Positions 7,034-15,901 are shown, counted from the stretch's first letter. The stretch: 64,000 nt of DNA from Brachyspira alvinipulli ATCC 51933 (GCF_000518245.1 NZ_KI912402.1:426544-490543); one strand, 5' to 3'. The notes: generated by a model from the sequence alone, not told the origin. Translations and numbers: made by a program.

Positions 7034-7846
7034 ATGAATAGATTATATATAATATTATTTAGTTTTATTTTGTTGGTATCATGCTCAAATCAAAAAATGA
7101 ATTGGGAAACTGATTTTGATAAAGCATTAGAAATGTCAAAATCAGAAAATAAACCAATAATGATAGATGTATATACTGATTGGTGCGGTGCATGTAAGGA
7201 AATGGAGAAAACAACATTTGTAAATAAAGATGTAATTAATAATTCTTCAAATTTTATAATGCTAAAATATAATCCTGAAAAGGTGAGTAATGGAAATGAT
7301 TTTTTGAATAAATACAGTATATTAGGTTTTCCTACAATGCTTTTTATGAATAGTGATGGATTTATTATAAGAAGAATAGTTGGTTATATTGAGAGTGATG
7401 AATTGATAAATGAAATGAACGGTATTAAAGAAAAAGAAGAGAATATCAAAAGGGTATTTAAAGACGATTCTATTAGTATAGAAAAATTAGATATATATTT
7501 AGACTCAGGATATGCTAAAGAAGCTTCCGAAACGTATGATACATTAGTATTGGAAAATAAAATACCAGAAGACAGCAGAGCAAAATATATGTCTAAAATA
7601 GCTCTTATGCTTTTGGATATTGAAGATAATGATAAAGCTATGAACTACTTTAATGAAATGATTGATAAATATACTAATTATAATGAAGTGTATATAGCAT
7701 ATTATTATAAAGGACTTGATATGATAGTAAATAATGGTCAGACAAATGAAGGGTTAAAATATATAGAAAGTTTTACTAATACAGTTCCTGACGAGCTGAA
7801 AGAGGCTTATACAAGTTTCATTGATTATTTCGGCAGTACTAATTAA
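7034..7846 (+). CDS. Thioredoxin-like lipoprotein (WCGAC)
   Basis: 270 residues. Lipoprotein signal with lipobox LVSC (Cys near residue 17). A thioredoxin-fold domain over about residues 25-130 has DVYTDWCGACKEM as the redox site and the cis-Pro in GFPTMLF. A helical, TPR-like C-terminal half follows (DIEDNDKAMNYFNEMIDKY). The protein should sit in the periplasm, reducing or isomerising protein thiols like the gamma domain of DsbD. GAGGAA lies before the ATG. The next gene is a clear paralogue with the same two-part layout. Confidence 0.85.
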   Translation: MNRLYIILFSFILLVSCSNQKMNWETDFDKALEMSKSENKPIMIDVYTDWCGACKEMEKTTFVNKDVINNSSNFIMLKYNPEKVSNGNDFLNKYSILGFPTMLFMNSDGFIIRRIVGYIESDELINEMNGIKEKEENIKRVFKDDSISIEKLDIYLDSGYAKEASETYDTLVLENKIPEDSRAKYMSKIALMLLDIEDNDKAMNYFNEMIDKYTNYNEVYIAYYYKGLDMIVNNGQTNEGLKYIESFTNTVPDELKEAYTSFIDYFGSTN

Positions 7847-7915
7847 ATTTTAGCTGTATTGTCTTTTGTTAGAAATATTTTATAATAAAAAATAATAAAT
7901 TAAGGAGATAGATAT

Positions 7916-8740
7916 ATGAATAAAAATATATTAACAATTTTAATAATTGTATTATCTATAATATCATGTAATAAAGTTGATGCTGAAATAAAATGGGAAA
8001 AAGATTTAGCTGCAGCAAAGAAAAAAGCCAAAGAGAAAAATTTACCAATAATGATAGATGTTTATACTGATTGGTGTACTTGGTGTAAAGAGTTAGATAA
8101 AAATACTTATTCTCATAAAGAAGTTATAGATATTGCTAAAAAAATGGTATCTGTAAAATTGAATCCTGAAACTTCTGAAGAGGGAGCAGAAATAGCACAG
8201 AGATATGGTGTTCAAGGGTTTCCTACAATACTTTTTATAAGTGCTGATGGTTTTGTATTAGAAAATGTAGGAGGATATGTTGAAGGTGAACAATTTGTTC
8301 CTTATATGAAAAATGCCATAGAAAAATTAGATAAAGTTAATTCTGTATTAGCAAATAAAGAACCTACTTTGGAAAAATTAGATTTATATTTAGAATCAGG
8401 TAATGAAACAGAATCTAAAAAAATATATGATGCTTTAATCGCTAAAAAAGCTATACCTGAAGACTCTATGGCTAAATATCTACTTGGATTTGGTTTGATA
8501 AAAGCACAGAAAAGAGATTATGATAATGCTAATAAATATTTTGATGATATAATAAAAGACTACCCTAATTCTGAAGAAGTTTATGTGGCTCATTATTATA
8601 AAGCAGTTATTATGACATTGTCAGGTGAAAAAGATGAGCCTAAAAAATATTTAGAAAAATTGATTGATGATCCTAAAGTACCGGATAATATGAAAGTTCA
8701 ATATGAGAGTTTATTATCATATATAAATGAAAATAATTAA
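7916..8740 (+). CDS. Thioredoxin-like lipoprotein (WCTWC)
   Basis: 274 residues, paralogue of the preceding gene. Lipobox IISC near residue 18, thioredoxin domain with DVYTDWCTWCKEL, cis-Pro in GFPTILF, and a helical repeat tail (RDYDNANKYFDDIIKDYP). The CxxC interior differs (TW against GA), which should change redox potential or partner. A strong AAGGAGAT precedes the ATG, better than that of its neighbour, so it may be made in larger amounts. A terminator follows at 8761. Confidence 0.85.
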   Translation: MNKNILTILIIVLSIISCNKVDAEIKWEKDLAAAKKKAKEKNLPIMIDVYTDWCTWCKELDKNTYSHKEVIDIAKKMVSVKLNPETSEEGAEIAQRYGVQGFPTILFISADGFVLENVGGYVEGEQFVPYMKNAIEKLDKVNSVLANKEPTLEKLDLYLESGNETESKKIYDALIAKKAIPEDSMAKYLLGFGLIKAQKRDYDNANKYFDDIIKDYPNSEEVYVAHYYKAVIMTLSGEKDEPKKYLEKLIDDPKVPDNMKVQYESLLSYINENN

Positions 8741-8760
8741 TTACTGTTAAATAAATTTTT

Positions 8761-8790
8761 AAGAGAGGTTTTATTAGCCTCTCTTTTTTT
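8761..8790 (+). terminator. Rho-independent terminator
   Basis: AAGAGAGG (8761-8768) pairs with CCTCTCTT (8778-8785), followed by a run of Ts. It ends the thioredoxin-like pair. Confidence 0.85.
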
Positions 8791-8870
8791 ATGTGATATA
8801 CTTTAAAAAATAATTTGTTATAATATAATAAGTTAATATGAAATTGTAGTTTATATGGATATGAAAAATT

Positions 8871-9869
8871 ATGGTTAGTATAATAATACCTGTTTATAAT
8901 GTTTCAAAATATTTGAGAGCTTGTTTGGATAGTGTAATTAATCAAACGTATAAAGATTTAGAGATAATATGCATTAATGATGGCTCTACTGATGATTCTC
9001 TTGAGATATTAAAAGAGTATGCTAATAAAGACAATAGAATAATAATAATAGATAAAAAAAATGCCGGAGTATCTGCTGCAAGAAATGACGGAATAGATAG
9101 AGCATCAGGAGAGTATTTATTTTGTATTGACAGCGATGATTATATAGATAATGATTTTATTGAAGTTTTTTATAACAATGCCCAAAAAAATAATAGTGAT
9201 TTAGTAGTATTAAGTACTTTTTGGAATTTGGATAAAAGAGTAAATAAAGATTATCATTCTGCACTTCCTACATGTTCAATGTTCATAAAAAAATCTATAT
9301 TAGATAGTCATAAATATTTAAGATATCCTTTAAATGTTCAGCCTGGAGAAGATGGTATATTTTCGCATGAACTTTTAATGTATACTGATAATGTCAGTTT
9401 TGAATATAATACAAATTATCATTATGTAAAAAGAGTAGGGCAGGATTCTCAAAGAGCTGTTAAAGAGCCTAAAATATTATTAACAGCTATACCTAAATGG
9501 TTTGAATTATTGGAAGAGTTTTACAGTAAATATAATTTTTGGGAAAGCAAGTCCTTATCATTTGCTAAATATATTGAAGGAGAAGCATTTTTAGCATTTA
9601 GAACAAAAAATTTTACTGTTGATGATGAGAGAAAAATTGTTGATATTATAAAAAATACTTTGAATAAAGCTGTAAAGAATATTAATAAAGAAGATTATAA
9701 TAAATACTTTTCAAAAGAGTTTATTGTTCTTATAGAATCTAATACAATAAAAGAATATTATAGTAAGATTAAATATAAATATAATTATATTAGATTTACG
9801 ATATTTAATAAAGATGTATCAATACGTTATAAAGAGAATAGATATAAATATTATAAAAATGATAAATGA
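8871..9869 (+). CDS. Family 2 glycosyltransferase
   Basis: 332 residues with a GT-A fold at the N-terminus: VSIIIPVYNVSKYLRACLDS, INDGSTDDS, the GVSAARNDGI motif and DSDD as the metal and nucleotide-sugar binding acidic motif near residue 94. The C-terminal 130 residues are lysine- and tyrosine-rich without membrane spans. It probably adds a sugar to lipooligosaccharide or another surface glycan from a nucleotide-sugar donor in the cytoplasm; the substrate cannot be read from the sequence. No strong ribosome site is visible before the ATG. It stands alone between a terminator and an outer-membrane protein gene. Confidence 0.85.
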   Translation: MVSIIIPVYNVSKYLRACLDSVINQTYKDLEIICINDGSTDDSLEILKEYANKDNRIIIIDKKNAGVSAARNDGIDRASGEYLFCIDSDDYIDNDFIEVFYNNAQKNNSDLVVLSTFWNLDKRVNKDYHSALPTCSMFIKKSILDSHKYLRYPLNVQPGEDGIFSHELLMYTDNVSFEYNTNYHYVKRVGQDSQRAVKEPKILLTAIPKWFELLEEFYSKYNFWESKSLSFAKYIEGEAFLAFRTKNFTVDDERKIVDIIKNTLNKAVKNINKEDYNKYFSKEFIVLIESNTIKEYYSKIKYKYNYIRFTIFNKDVSIRYKENRYKYYKNDK

Positions 9870-9984
9870 TAATATAAGAAATTATGAAAAATATTGTATT
9901 TATGCTGTTTTAAAAAGAATTATAAGTAGTTGAGTTTATTATATTCAGGTATAAAATATAGGCAATAGGTTTTGGAGATATAAT

Positions 9985-10653
9985 ATGTTTAAGTTATTAA
10001 AAATTATAGCATCATGCGTTTTGCTGATATTGGTACAATGTACTGCTTATTCTGAGCTTGGAGGTTTTGAACTAATAATAAATTCTCCAATAGGTGCAGG
10101 TATTACATTAGTTGAAAAAAATCCTGCGGTTTCCGGCAATCCTAAAGGAGGAGGTAATTTTCAAATAGGATTAGAGGCTGATATTGGATATATGTTTCAA
10201 ATAAGAAATGATATGGGAGTTAGTTTATTAGGTTCGTTAGGCTATCGCTACAGTGGTTTTAATTATTCAAAAAATAATGAATCCGAGATTTACAAAGCGT
10301 ATGTTAATGATTTATATTTAGGATTCTATCCAAAATTTAATATAAAAGGATTTTCTATAGGTATTAATATAGGAGCTAAGTTTACACTTCCTTCAAAATT
10401 ACATTACAAAAGAGATAATTATTCAAAAGAAATAACTTATATGGATAATCCTAGAACATATATAAGAGGTATTTTTAATTATTCAATATTTTTTAAGGAT
10501 AATATGGCTTTTAATGTTGGGTTTTACATAGGATACGACTGGGGATTTTCTTGGTCTGATACTTTGCCTGATATTAATGTTGTAAAAGGTGAAAGTTACG
10601 GTAATATTGATGTAGGCGTTCAAATAGGATATAGACTTGGACCTAAATTTTAA
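9985..10653 (+). CDS. Predicted outer-membrane beta-barrel protein
   Basis: 222 residues with a cleavable signal peptide (ending QCTAYSE). The mature part alternates polar and hydrophobic residues with many Gly, Tyr and aromatic strand ends (SLLGSLGYRYSGFNY, YLGFYPKFNI) and closes with VGVQIGYRLGPKF, an aromatic C-terminus as in outer-membrane barrels. I recognise no named family. TTGGAGATATAAT before the ATG gives a good start. It ends at a bidirectional terminator. Confidence 0.6.
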   Translation: MFKLLKIIASCVLLILVQCTAYSELGGFELIINSPIGAGITLVEKNPAVSGNPKGGGNFQIGLEADIGYMFQIRNDMGVSLLGSLGYRYSGFNYSKNNESEIYKAYVNDLYLGFYPKFNIKGFSIGINIGAKFTLPSKLHYKRDNYSKEITYMDNPRTYIRGIFNYSIFFKDNMAFNVGFYIGYDWGFSWSDTLPDINVVKGESYGNIDVGVQIGYRLGPKF

Positions 10654-10687
10654 AGGCATACACATATTATATATGCCTTTAAAATTT
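10645..10687. terminator. Bidirectional terminator
   Basis: A perfect 16-bp inverted repeat (10645-10660 and 10672-10687) with A/T-rich outer ends, between the convergent barrel gene and SAM hydrolase gene. It includes the last bases of the barrel gene. Confidence 0.8.
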
Positions 10688-10694
10688 ATAAAAA

Positions 10695-11597
10695 TTACTT
10701 TTTAGTGATTTCTATACTCCATTTTGGACCGCTGTAAACTTTATATTTTTCAGAAAAATTTCCCATATTAACAGCAATAGAAAAATTAAGCTCAGAATTA
10801 AAATAACCCATATTATCTCCTTCAGGAACATCTCCGAAAGTATTTACAAGTTTAATATCTCCATTCCATACTAAATTACCATCATTATATATTGATGCAT
10901 TTAAAATATCTCCGATTTGAACTCCATTATCAAGCATTAATTTACGAGGAAGCAATGTCCATACATTTCCATATTGAATATCCAGTATAGGAATATTAGC
11001 ATAGAATTTACCGTTTTCAAATCTTGCTTTTTCATAATCTATTTTTGTTATATTAGTACCTAAAGATTGTCCAACTTGTTTAAAACTAATTTGCTGAGAT
11101 GCTAATTTAGCAGCGGTATAAACATAAACATCTCTGCCATGAAAAGTATATGATTCATCAGAATTTTTTAATCTGTTTACAGCCTCATCAATTTCTCTTA
11201 CCTCTTCTATACCTAAACTTTCAGCAACAAAAGTTAATGCCCCATTATCAGGAGTTACAAAATAATAATTATTAGTGGTTTTCATTACAACAGATTTCCT
11301 ATCCGTACCAACTCCAGGATCTACAACATTGACAAATACAGTACCTTCAGGCCAATATCTAGCTGTTTGATCGAGTCTCAAAGCAGCTTCCCAAATATTG
11401 TATGCAGGTATTTCATGGGTAAGATCATAAATTTTTAAATCTTTATCTACACTTAAAGCCACTCCGTACATACTAGCAACAGCATTATCTTTTCTTCCGA
11501 AATCTGTTTGTATTGCTAATGCTGCTTTCTCTGTTCTAGTATCGCAAGATATTAGTATTGTATAAAATAACAATATGATTAACAATATTTTTTTCAT
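10695..11597 (-). CDS. SAM hydroxide adenosyltransferase family, predicted lipoprotein
   Basis: 300 residues of the family once called DUF62, related to fluorinase and chlorinase, which splits S-adenosylmethionine into adenosine and methionine using water. Family motifs are clear: QTDFGRKDNAVA, VNVVDPGVGTDRK, VTPDNGALTF and TFHGRDVYVYTAA. Unusually, it begins with a lipoprotein signal, KKILLIILLFYTILISC, so it should be anchored outside the cytoplasm, where SAM is not expected. It stands alone, facing away from a terminator that ends the fba unit. Confidence 0.85.
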   Translation of the reverse strand: MKKILLIILLFYTILISCDTRTEKAALAIQTDFGRKDNAVASMYGVALSVDKDLKIYDLTHEIPAYNIWEAALRLDQTARYWPEGTVFVNVVDPGVGTDRKSVVMKTTNNYYFVTPDNGALTFVAESLGIEEVREIDEAVNRLKNSDESYTFHGRDVYVYTAAKLASQQISFKQVGQSLGTNITKIDYEKARFENGKFYANIPILDIQYGNVWTLLPRKLMLDNGVQIGDILNASIYNDGNLVWNGDIKLVNTFGDVPEGDNMGYFNSELNFSIAVNMGNFSEKYKVYSGPKWSIEITKK

Positions 11598-11630
11598 TGG
11601 TATATCCTTAGTTTAAGCTGGTATGGTTGT

Positions 11631-11668
11631 AAAAAATTAAGGGCATAAGAATGAACTTATGCCCTTAA
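11631..11668 (-). terminator. Terminator of the fba unit
   Basis: A perfect 13-bp stem (11637-11649 and 11656-11668) with a 6-nt loop, followed on the minus strand by TTAATTTTTT. It lies 20 bases after the small basic protein gene. Confidence 0.85.
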
Positions 11669-11687
11669 GTATTGAGTTTTTAGTTAA

Positions 11688-11780
11688 TTATTTAGTTTTA
11701 GCATTTAGAGCTTCTTTTTGTCTTTTAATTCTTCTTAAAGCTCTTTTGCGTTTAACTACTTTTCTGTGCTGTTTTCCCAC
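11688..11780 (-). CDS. 30-residue very basic protein downstream of fba
   Basis: Short frame from a GTG (11780-11778) with a strong AAAGGAGA upstream, ending 20 bases before a strong terminator. The peptide starts MGKQHRKVVKRKRALRRI and ends LNAKTK; about 13 of 30 residues are Lys or Arg. It lies 21 bases after fba on the same strand and inside the same terminator, so it is almost surely transcribed with it. The composition is that of a tiny ribosome-associated or RNA-binding protein, but I cannot name a family. Confidence 0.7.
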   Translation of the reverse strand: MGKQHRKVVKRKRALRRIKRQKEALNAKTK

Positions 11781-11801
11781 ATTATCTCCTTTATGTTTTT
11801 A

Positions 11802-12764
11802 TTATATTTTATTATTAGAACCTAATACATTATTGATTTTATGCATGTATAATTTTTTCATCTCATCACGAGCAGGTCCTAAATATTTTCTAGGATCGAA
11901 TTCTTTAGGGTCATCATGGAATACTTTTCTAATGGCAGCAGTCATAGCAAGTCTTGAATCACTGTCAATGTTGATTTTACAAACTGCACTCTTAGAAGCT
12001 TCTCTTAATTGCTCTTCAGGAATACCTATAGCATCATCTAATTTTCCGCCGTTTTCATTGATCATTTTTACATACTCTTGAGGTACACTTGAAGAACCAT
12101 GAAGTACAATAGGGAATCCTGGAATTTTTTTCTCAATTTCTTTAAGTATATCCAATCTGATTTTAGGGTTTTGACCTGGTTTAAATTTATAAGCACCATG
12201 ACTAGTACCTATAGAAATAGCAAGTGAATCAACACCTGTTTTTTTAACAAAATCCTCTACTTCTTCAGGTCTAGTATAAGTATGACTTTCAGCAACAACA
12301 TCATCTTCTACACCAGCAAGTACTCCTAATTCTCCCTCAACTGTAACATCATATTTATGAGCATATTCAACAACGCTTTTAGTAATTTCTACGTTTTTAT
12401 CATAATCATAATGGCTTCCGTCTATCATAACAGAAGAAAAACCATATTCAATACAGCTTTTGCAAAGTTCTAAGCTGTCGCCATGGTCTAAGTGTAAAAC
12501 TATAGGAACATTAACTCCTAATTCTTTAGCATATTCAACAGCTCCTTGTGCCATATATCTTAATAAAGTTTGATTAGCATATTTTCTAGCACCTGAAGAT
12601 ACCTGAATTATAACAGGGCTTTTAGTTTCTACACATGCCTGTATTATAGCTTGAAGTTGTTCCATATTATTAAAGTTAAATGCAGGTATTGCATAACCGC
12701 CTGTAATAGCTTTTTTAAATAAATCTCTACTATTTACAAGTCCTAAATCTGAGAATTTAACCAT
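11802..12764 (-). CDS. fba: Class II fructose-1,6-bisphosphate aldolase
   Basis: 320 residues. It cleaves fructose-1,6-bisphosphate into glyceraldehyde-3-phosphate and dihydroxyacetone phosphate with a zinc ion. Visible motifs: PAFNFNNMEQ near the N-terminus, LHLDHGDSLE with the catalytic Asp and zinc His, GELG, GTSHGAYK with a second zinc His, VLHGSSSVP with the third, and CKINIDSDSRLA for phosphate binding. GGAG lies before the ATG. Transcribed leftwards with the 30-residue basic protein. A central glycolytic enzyme for a sugar-fermenting anaerobe. Confidence 0.95.
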   Translation of the reverse strand: MVKFSDLGLVNSRDLFKKAITGGYAIPAFNFNNMEQLQAIIQACVETKSPVIIQVSSGARKYANQTLLRYMAQGAVEYAKELGVNVPIVLHLDHGDSLELCKSCIEYGFSSVMIDGSHYDYDKNVEITKSVVEYAHKYDVTVEGELGVLAGVEDDVVAESHTYTRPEEVEDFVKKTGVDSLAISIGTSHGAYKFKPGQNPKIRLDILKEIEKKIPGFPIVLHGSSSVPQEYVKMINENGGKLDDAIGIPEEQLREASKSAVCKINIDSDSRLAMTAAIRKVFHDDPKEFDPRKYLGPARDEMKKLYMHKINNVLGSNNKI

Positions 12765-12809
12765 ATTTTACTCCTTAAATTCTTTTTTAGTTACAAAAAG
12801 TACGTATTA

Positions 12810-12838
12810 ATAATATAGTAAAAATAATAAATTTTCAA
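12810..12838 (-). promoter_or_regulatory. Possible fba promoter
   Basis: On the minus strand TTGAAA (12838-12833), a 17-bp spacer and TATTAT (12815-12810), about 45 bases before the fba start. The surrounding DNA is so AT-rich that the match is only suggestive. Confidence 0.35.
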
Positions 12839-12960
12839 TAAAAATAACTTTTTTTCTTTAATTATATATTATACTAAAAATTAAATTTTAAAGAAACTTT
12901 TTTTTCCATTTAACTATTTTAGTAATTAATTAATATTTTGATAATTGCTAGTTTTATATC

Positions 12961-12988
12961 TTGACTTTTATATTTATTCATTTATAAT
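12961..12988 (+). promoter_or_regulatory. Promoter of the membrane protein at 13028
   Basis: TTGACT (12961-12966), 16-bp spacer, TATAAT (12983-12988), 39 bases before the start codon. Confidence 0.65.
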
Positions 12989-13027
12989 CATTTCAATCTT
13001 ATTTACTATGATAGGGTATATTGGTTT

Positions 13028-14302
13028 ATGGAAGAAAACAGTATTAAAAATAATAATACAAACAATACAAATGAAAAAACAAACACAATAAATGATATAA
13101 ACAATAAAATAGGCAAAATATTAGAAAATAATTTAATAGCAAATTTGATTATTATTGCTATAGGTTTTATTGCATCATTAGCAATGACTATATATTCTTA
13201 TTTAGGTATTGTTAAATTAATTGATGGTATTTATTCTTCTAGTAATTTTAATAATTTTTTTATAGACATATTTTATTTTTACATATTTTATTTTTTCTGT
13301 TTTAGTTTGATATTAAATATTAATTCAAAGTTTAATTTAAGAAATATCATTATAATATTTTTATCTTTTTTATTTGTGATGATTATAAATTTAAGTAGTA
13401 GTTTTTTTACTGCAATTGCTTCTATTGATAATATTGAGCTATATTCACAGTTTTATAATATTAAATATGTATTTTCTGTAATCATATTTTTTATAATATT
13501 AGCTTTATCATATAATGGATTTCAAGTATTAAATTCTAAAACTATTTCAGAGTTTTTTACATTTTCTGCAGATATATTAATATTTGCAGGCTTGATAGCA
13601 GGCATAGTATCAACAGTATTTGGAATATTTGCAGCGATAGTTATATTTTTAATAAAAGATATTATCAGTAGCTTAGATGAAAAAATTATATTTAAATTAA
13701 TATTATTATCAATATCATTCTTAAGTTCAATATTTCCTTTTTTGGTATATATAGTTTATAAAAATATGAAAACTAATATTTCTATATATTTATCAAGAAT
13801 ATTAATGCCTTTTAGTTTATTATTTATATTTATACTTTTGATTCTTTTATTAATGCCTGATATAAGACCTTATGATAACAGAGCTACTTTTATACTTTAT
13901 AACATTATGCTTGCTATAATTGTATTAAACATGTTCTTTATAAGAATAGATTATAAATCAAGTATATTCACTAAAGCAGTATATTTAGTTCTTCCTATAA
14001 TAGCCATTATTTTTGATATATTAGTATTAACTTCTTCTTTGTACAGATTAATAGAATATGGTATAAGCCCAAATAAAATAACATTGATAGGTACAAATTT
14101 AGTTATGCTAGGTAATTTAATTTTTATAACATTTTTTAATATAAAGTCTATACTAATAATATTCAAAAAATCTGATAATATTCCAAATATAAAAGATATA
14201 ACTATAGGAGATACTAAATCAGTATTTTATATATATATTTATGGAGCTTGGGCTTTTATAGTATGTTTTATAATACCTGTACTTTATGCTTTATTTAATT
14301 GA
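13028..14302 (+). CDS. Multi-pass membrane protein of unknown function
   Basis: 424 residues. The first 35 are cytoplasmic and rich in Asn, Thr and Lys (NNNTNNTNEKTNTINDINNK); the rest holds about ten hydrophobic segments spaced through to the C-terminus (last one around residues 400-423). Loops are short, with few charged residues inside spans. I recognise no transporter signature. It has its own promoter and no close partner gene: 166 bases separate its stop from the next promoter. A transporter or a membrane stress protein are both possible; function is unassigned. Confidence 0.8.
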   Translation: MEENSIKNNNTNNTNEKTNTINDINNKIGKILENNLIANLIIIAIGFIASLAMTIYSYLGIVKLIDGIYSSSNFNNFFIDIFYFYIFYFFCFSLILNINSKFNLRNIIIIFLSFLFVMIINLSSSFFTAIASIDNIELYSQFYNIKYVFSVIIFFIILALSYNGFQVLNSKTISEFFTFSADILIFAGLIAGIVSTVFGIFAAIVIFLIKDIISSLDEKIIFKLILLSISFLSSIFPFLVYIVYKNMKTNISIYLSRILMPFSLLFIFILLILLLMPDIRPYDNRATFILYNIMLAIIVLNMFFIRIDYKSSIFTKAVYLVLPIIAIIFDILVLTSSLYRLIEYGISPNKITLIGTNLVMLGNLIFITFFNIKSILIIFKKSDNIPNIKDITIGDTKSVFYIYIYGAWAFIVCFIIPVLYALFN

Positions 14303-14468
14303 TTTTTTTAATATTTATTATCTGTATAATTTAATTTGATTATATGAATATTTATTTTGTATTTTTATAATTATTAAACATATATAACATTTATAAATAT
14401 ATTAGTATAAAATTAGTTTACATATTCTTAAAAAATGTAAATTCTATACAAATTTTATTTACAAAAAA

Positions 14469-14497
14469 TTGACAATATCAATTATATTTATTATACT
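14469..14497 (+). promoter_or_regulatory. Promoter of the ankyrin gene trio
   Basis: Consensus TTGACA (14469-14474), 17-bp spacer, TATACT (14492-14497), 34 bases before the ATG at 14532. The TTG that could pass as an upstream start codon for the first ankyrin gene is this -35 box. Confidence 0.75.
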
Positions 14498-14531
14498 TCT
14501 TATTAAAATGAATACTTTATTAGGAGTTTTT

Positions 14532-14966
14532 ATGAAATATAAGATATTGATATTGGCATTAATATTTTCAATAAATTTGTTTGCGAAAAGCGATATAGCT
14601 ATTATTGATGCTGCTGGAAGGGGTGATATAAATAAAGTAAGAACACTTATAAAAGAAGGAGCTAATATTAATCAGCAGGATAGGATAGGGGAGAATGCAT
14701 TAATAGAAGCTGCAGAAGGCGGACATATAGAGATTGTAAAATTACTTATAGAAAATAAAGTAAATTTAAATCTTAAAAGCAAATGGGGAAGAACTGCTTT
14801 GATGAGAGCTTCTTCAAAAGGCTATGCTAATATAGTAAAAGTTCTTGTAAATGCAGGAGCCGATTTAAATATAAAAGACAATAGAGGAAGAACAGCATTA
14901 ACTTATGCTAATCAAAGAGGACATAAATCTATAGTGCAGATTTTAAAAACTGCTGGAGCAAAATAA
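14532..14966 (+). CDS. Exported ankyrin-repeat protein 1
   Basis: Signal peptide KYKILILALIFSINLFA and then about four ankyrin repeats over residues 25-144 with the usual core (GENALIEAAEGGHIEIVKLL, GRTALMRASSKGYANIVKVL). I start at 14532, which has AGGAG nine bases upstream; the longer frame to 14469 begins on the promoter. Ankyrin repeats bind proteins; this one should act in the periplasm. First of three tandem paralogues that share spacing and an AKxxGAK ending. Confidence 0.9.
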   Translation: MKYKILILALIFSINLFAKSDIAIIDAAGRGDINKVRTLIKEGANINQQDRIGENALIEAAEGGHIEIVKLLIENKVNLNLKSKWGRTALMRASSKGYANIVKVLVNAGADLNIKDNRGRTALTYANQRGHKSIVQILKTAGAK

Positions 14967-14997
14967 AATTTATTTAAATATACAGGAGATACATTTT

Positions 14998-15438
14998 ATG
15001 AAAAAAATTATAGTCTTAATTTTTATGATGATTTTAAGTTTATCTTTATTCCCTCAGCAAAAAATGACTCCTTTAATGGAAGCTTTAGAAAATAAAGATA
15101 CTAAAAGAGCTATAGAATTAATAAATTCCGGAGTAGATCTTAATACAAGAGATAGAAGGGGAGAAACACCATTGATAGAAGCAGCAGAGGAAGGTTTGCC
15201 TGAAGTTGTAAAATTATTAATAAGCAAAAAAGTTAATTTGAATGATGTAAATAATAATAAGAGGACAGCTTTGATAAGGGCCGCAACTAGAGGATATGCT
15301 GATATAGTAAAATTATTAGTTGATGCTGGGGCTAATATTAATATAAAGGATAAATATGGTAAAACGGCATTAATTTATGCTAGTGAAAGAGGTCATAAAA
15401 ATATAGTTAAGATTTTAAAAGATGCAGGAGCAAAATAA
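14998..15438 (+). CDS. Exported ankyrin-repeat protein 2
   Basis: 146 residues: signal peptide KKIIVLIFMMILSLSLFPQ, then ankyrin repeats (GETPLIEAAEEGLPEVVKLL, KRTALIRAATRGYADIVKLL, GKTALIYASERGHKNIVKIL). It starts 31 bases after the first gene with CAGGAGAT upstream. It resembles the third gene more closely (both have MEALENKDTKRAIELINSG-like first repeats) than the first, so the last duplication was probably between genes 2 and 3. Confidence 0.9.
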   Translation: MKKIIVLIFMMILSLSLFPQQKMTPLMEALENKDTKRAIELINSGVDLNTRDRRGETPLIEAAEEGLPEVVKLLISKKVNLNDVNNNKRTALIRAATRGYADIVKLLVDAGANINIKDKYGKTALIYASERGHKNIVKILKDAGAK

Positions 15439-15466
15439 AAGATAATTTTTTAAGGAAATATATTTT

Positions 15467-15901
15467 ATGAAAAAGATTTTAATTTTATTAATGATTTTTA
15501 GTATAAGTTTATTATCACAGCAAAAAAGAACAGCTTTAATGGATGCTTTAGAAAAAAGAGATATAAAAAGAGCAATAGAGCTTATTAATTCTGGTGTTGA
15601 TATAAATACTAAAGATAGGATGGGAGAAACACCATTAATAGAGGCATCTGAAGAAGGACTTACAGAAGTTGTTCAGCTTTTAGTAGATAAAAAAGTAAAT
15701 TTAAATACAGGCAATGTTAGAAACAGAACAGCTTTGAGCAGAGCATCTCATAAAGGACATACAGAAATAGTACGCATATTAGTAAAAGCAGGTGCTGATG
15801 TCAATATAAAAGATAAATATGGTAAAACAGCTTTGACTTATGCTGTTCAAAGAGGTCATAAAGATATTATTGAAATACTTAAAAAAGCAGGTGCTAAATA
15901 A
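15467..15901 (+). CDS. Exported ankyrin-repeat protein 3
   Basis: 144 residues: a short signal peptide (KKILILLMIFSISLLSQ) and four ankyrin repeats ending EILKKAGAK. It begins 28 bases after gene 2 with AAGGAA upstream. Closest to gene 2 in sequence. The trio makes a small operon whose products may bind one envelope partner or several related ones. Confidence 0.9.
   Translation: MKKILILLMIFSISLLSQQKRTALMDALEKRDIKRAIELINSGVDINTKDRMGETPLIEASEEGLTEVVQLLVDKKVNLNTGNVRNRTALSRASHKGHTEIVRILVKAGADVNIKDKYGKTALTYAVQRGHKDIIEILKKAGAK

Noticed and set aside
11659-12081. 140-residue plus-strand frame over fba
   Set aside because: Opposite to fba and the small basic gene, crosses a terminator, and shows no family match; a shadow of fba codons.
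12765-13027. Hidden gene between fba and the membrane protein gene
   Set aside because: The 263-bp gap holds two divergent promoters and AT-rich DNA with no frame having a ribosome site.
14469-14531. Upstream in-frame extension of ankyrin gene 1
   Set aside because: The TTG is the -35 box of a consensus promoter, and the signal peptide begins at 14532.
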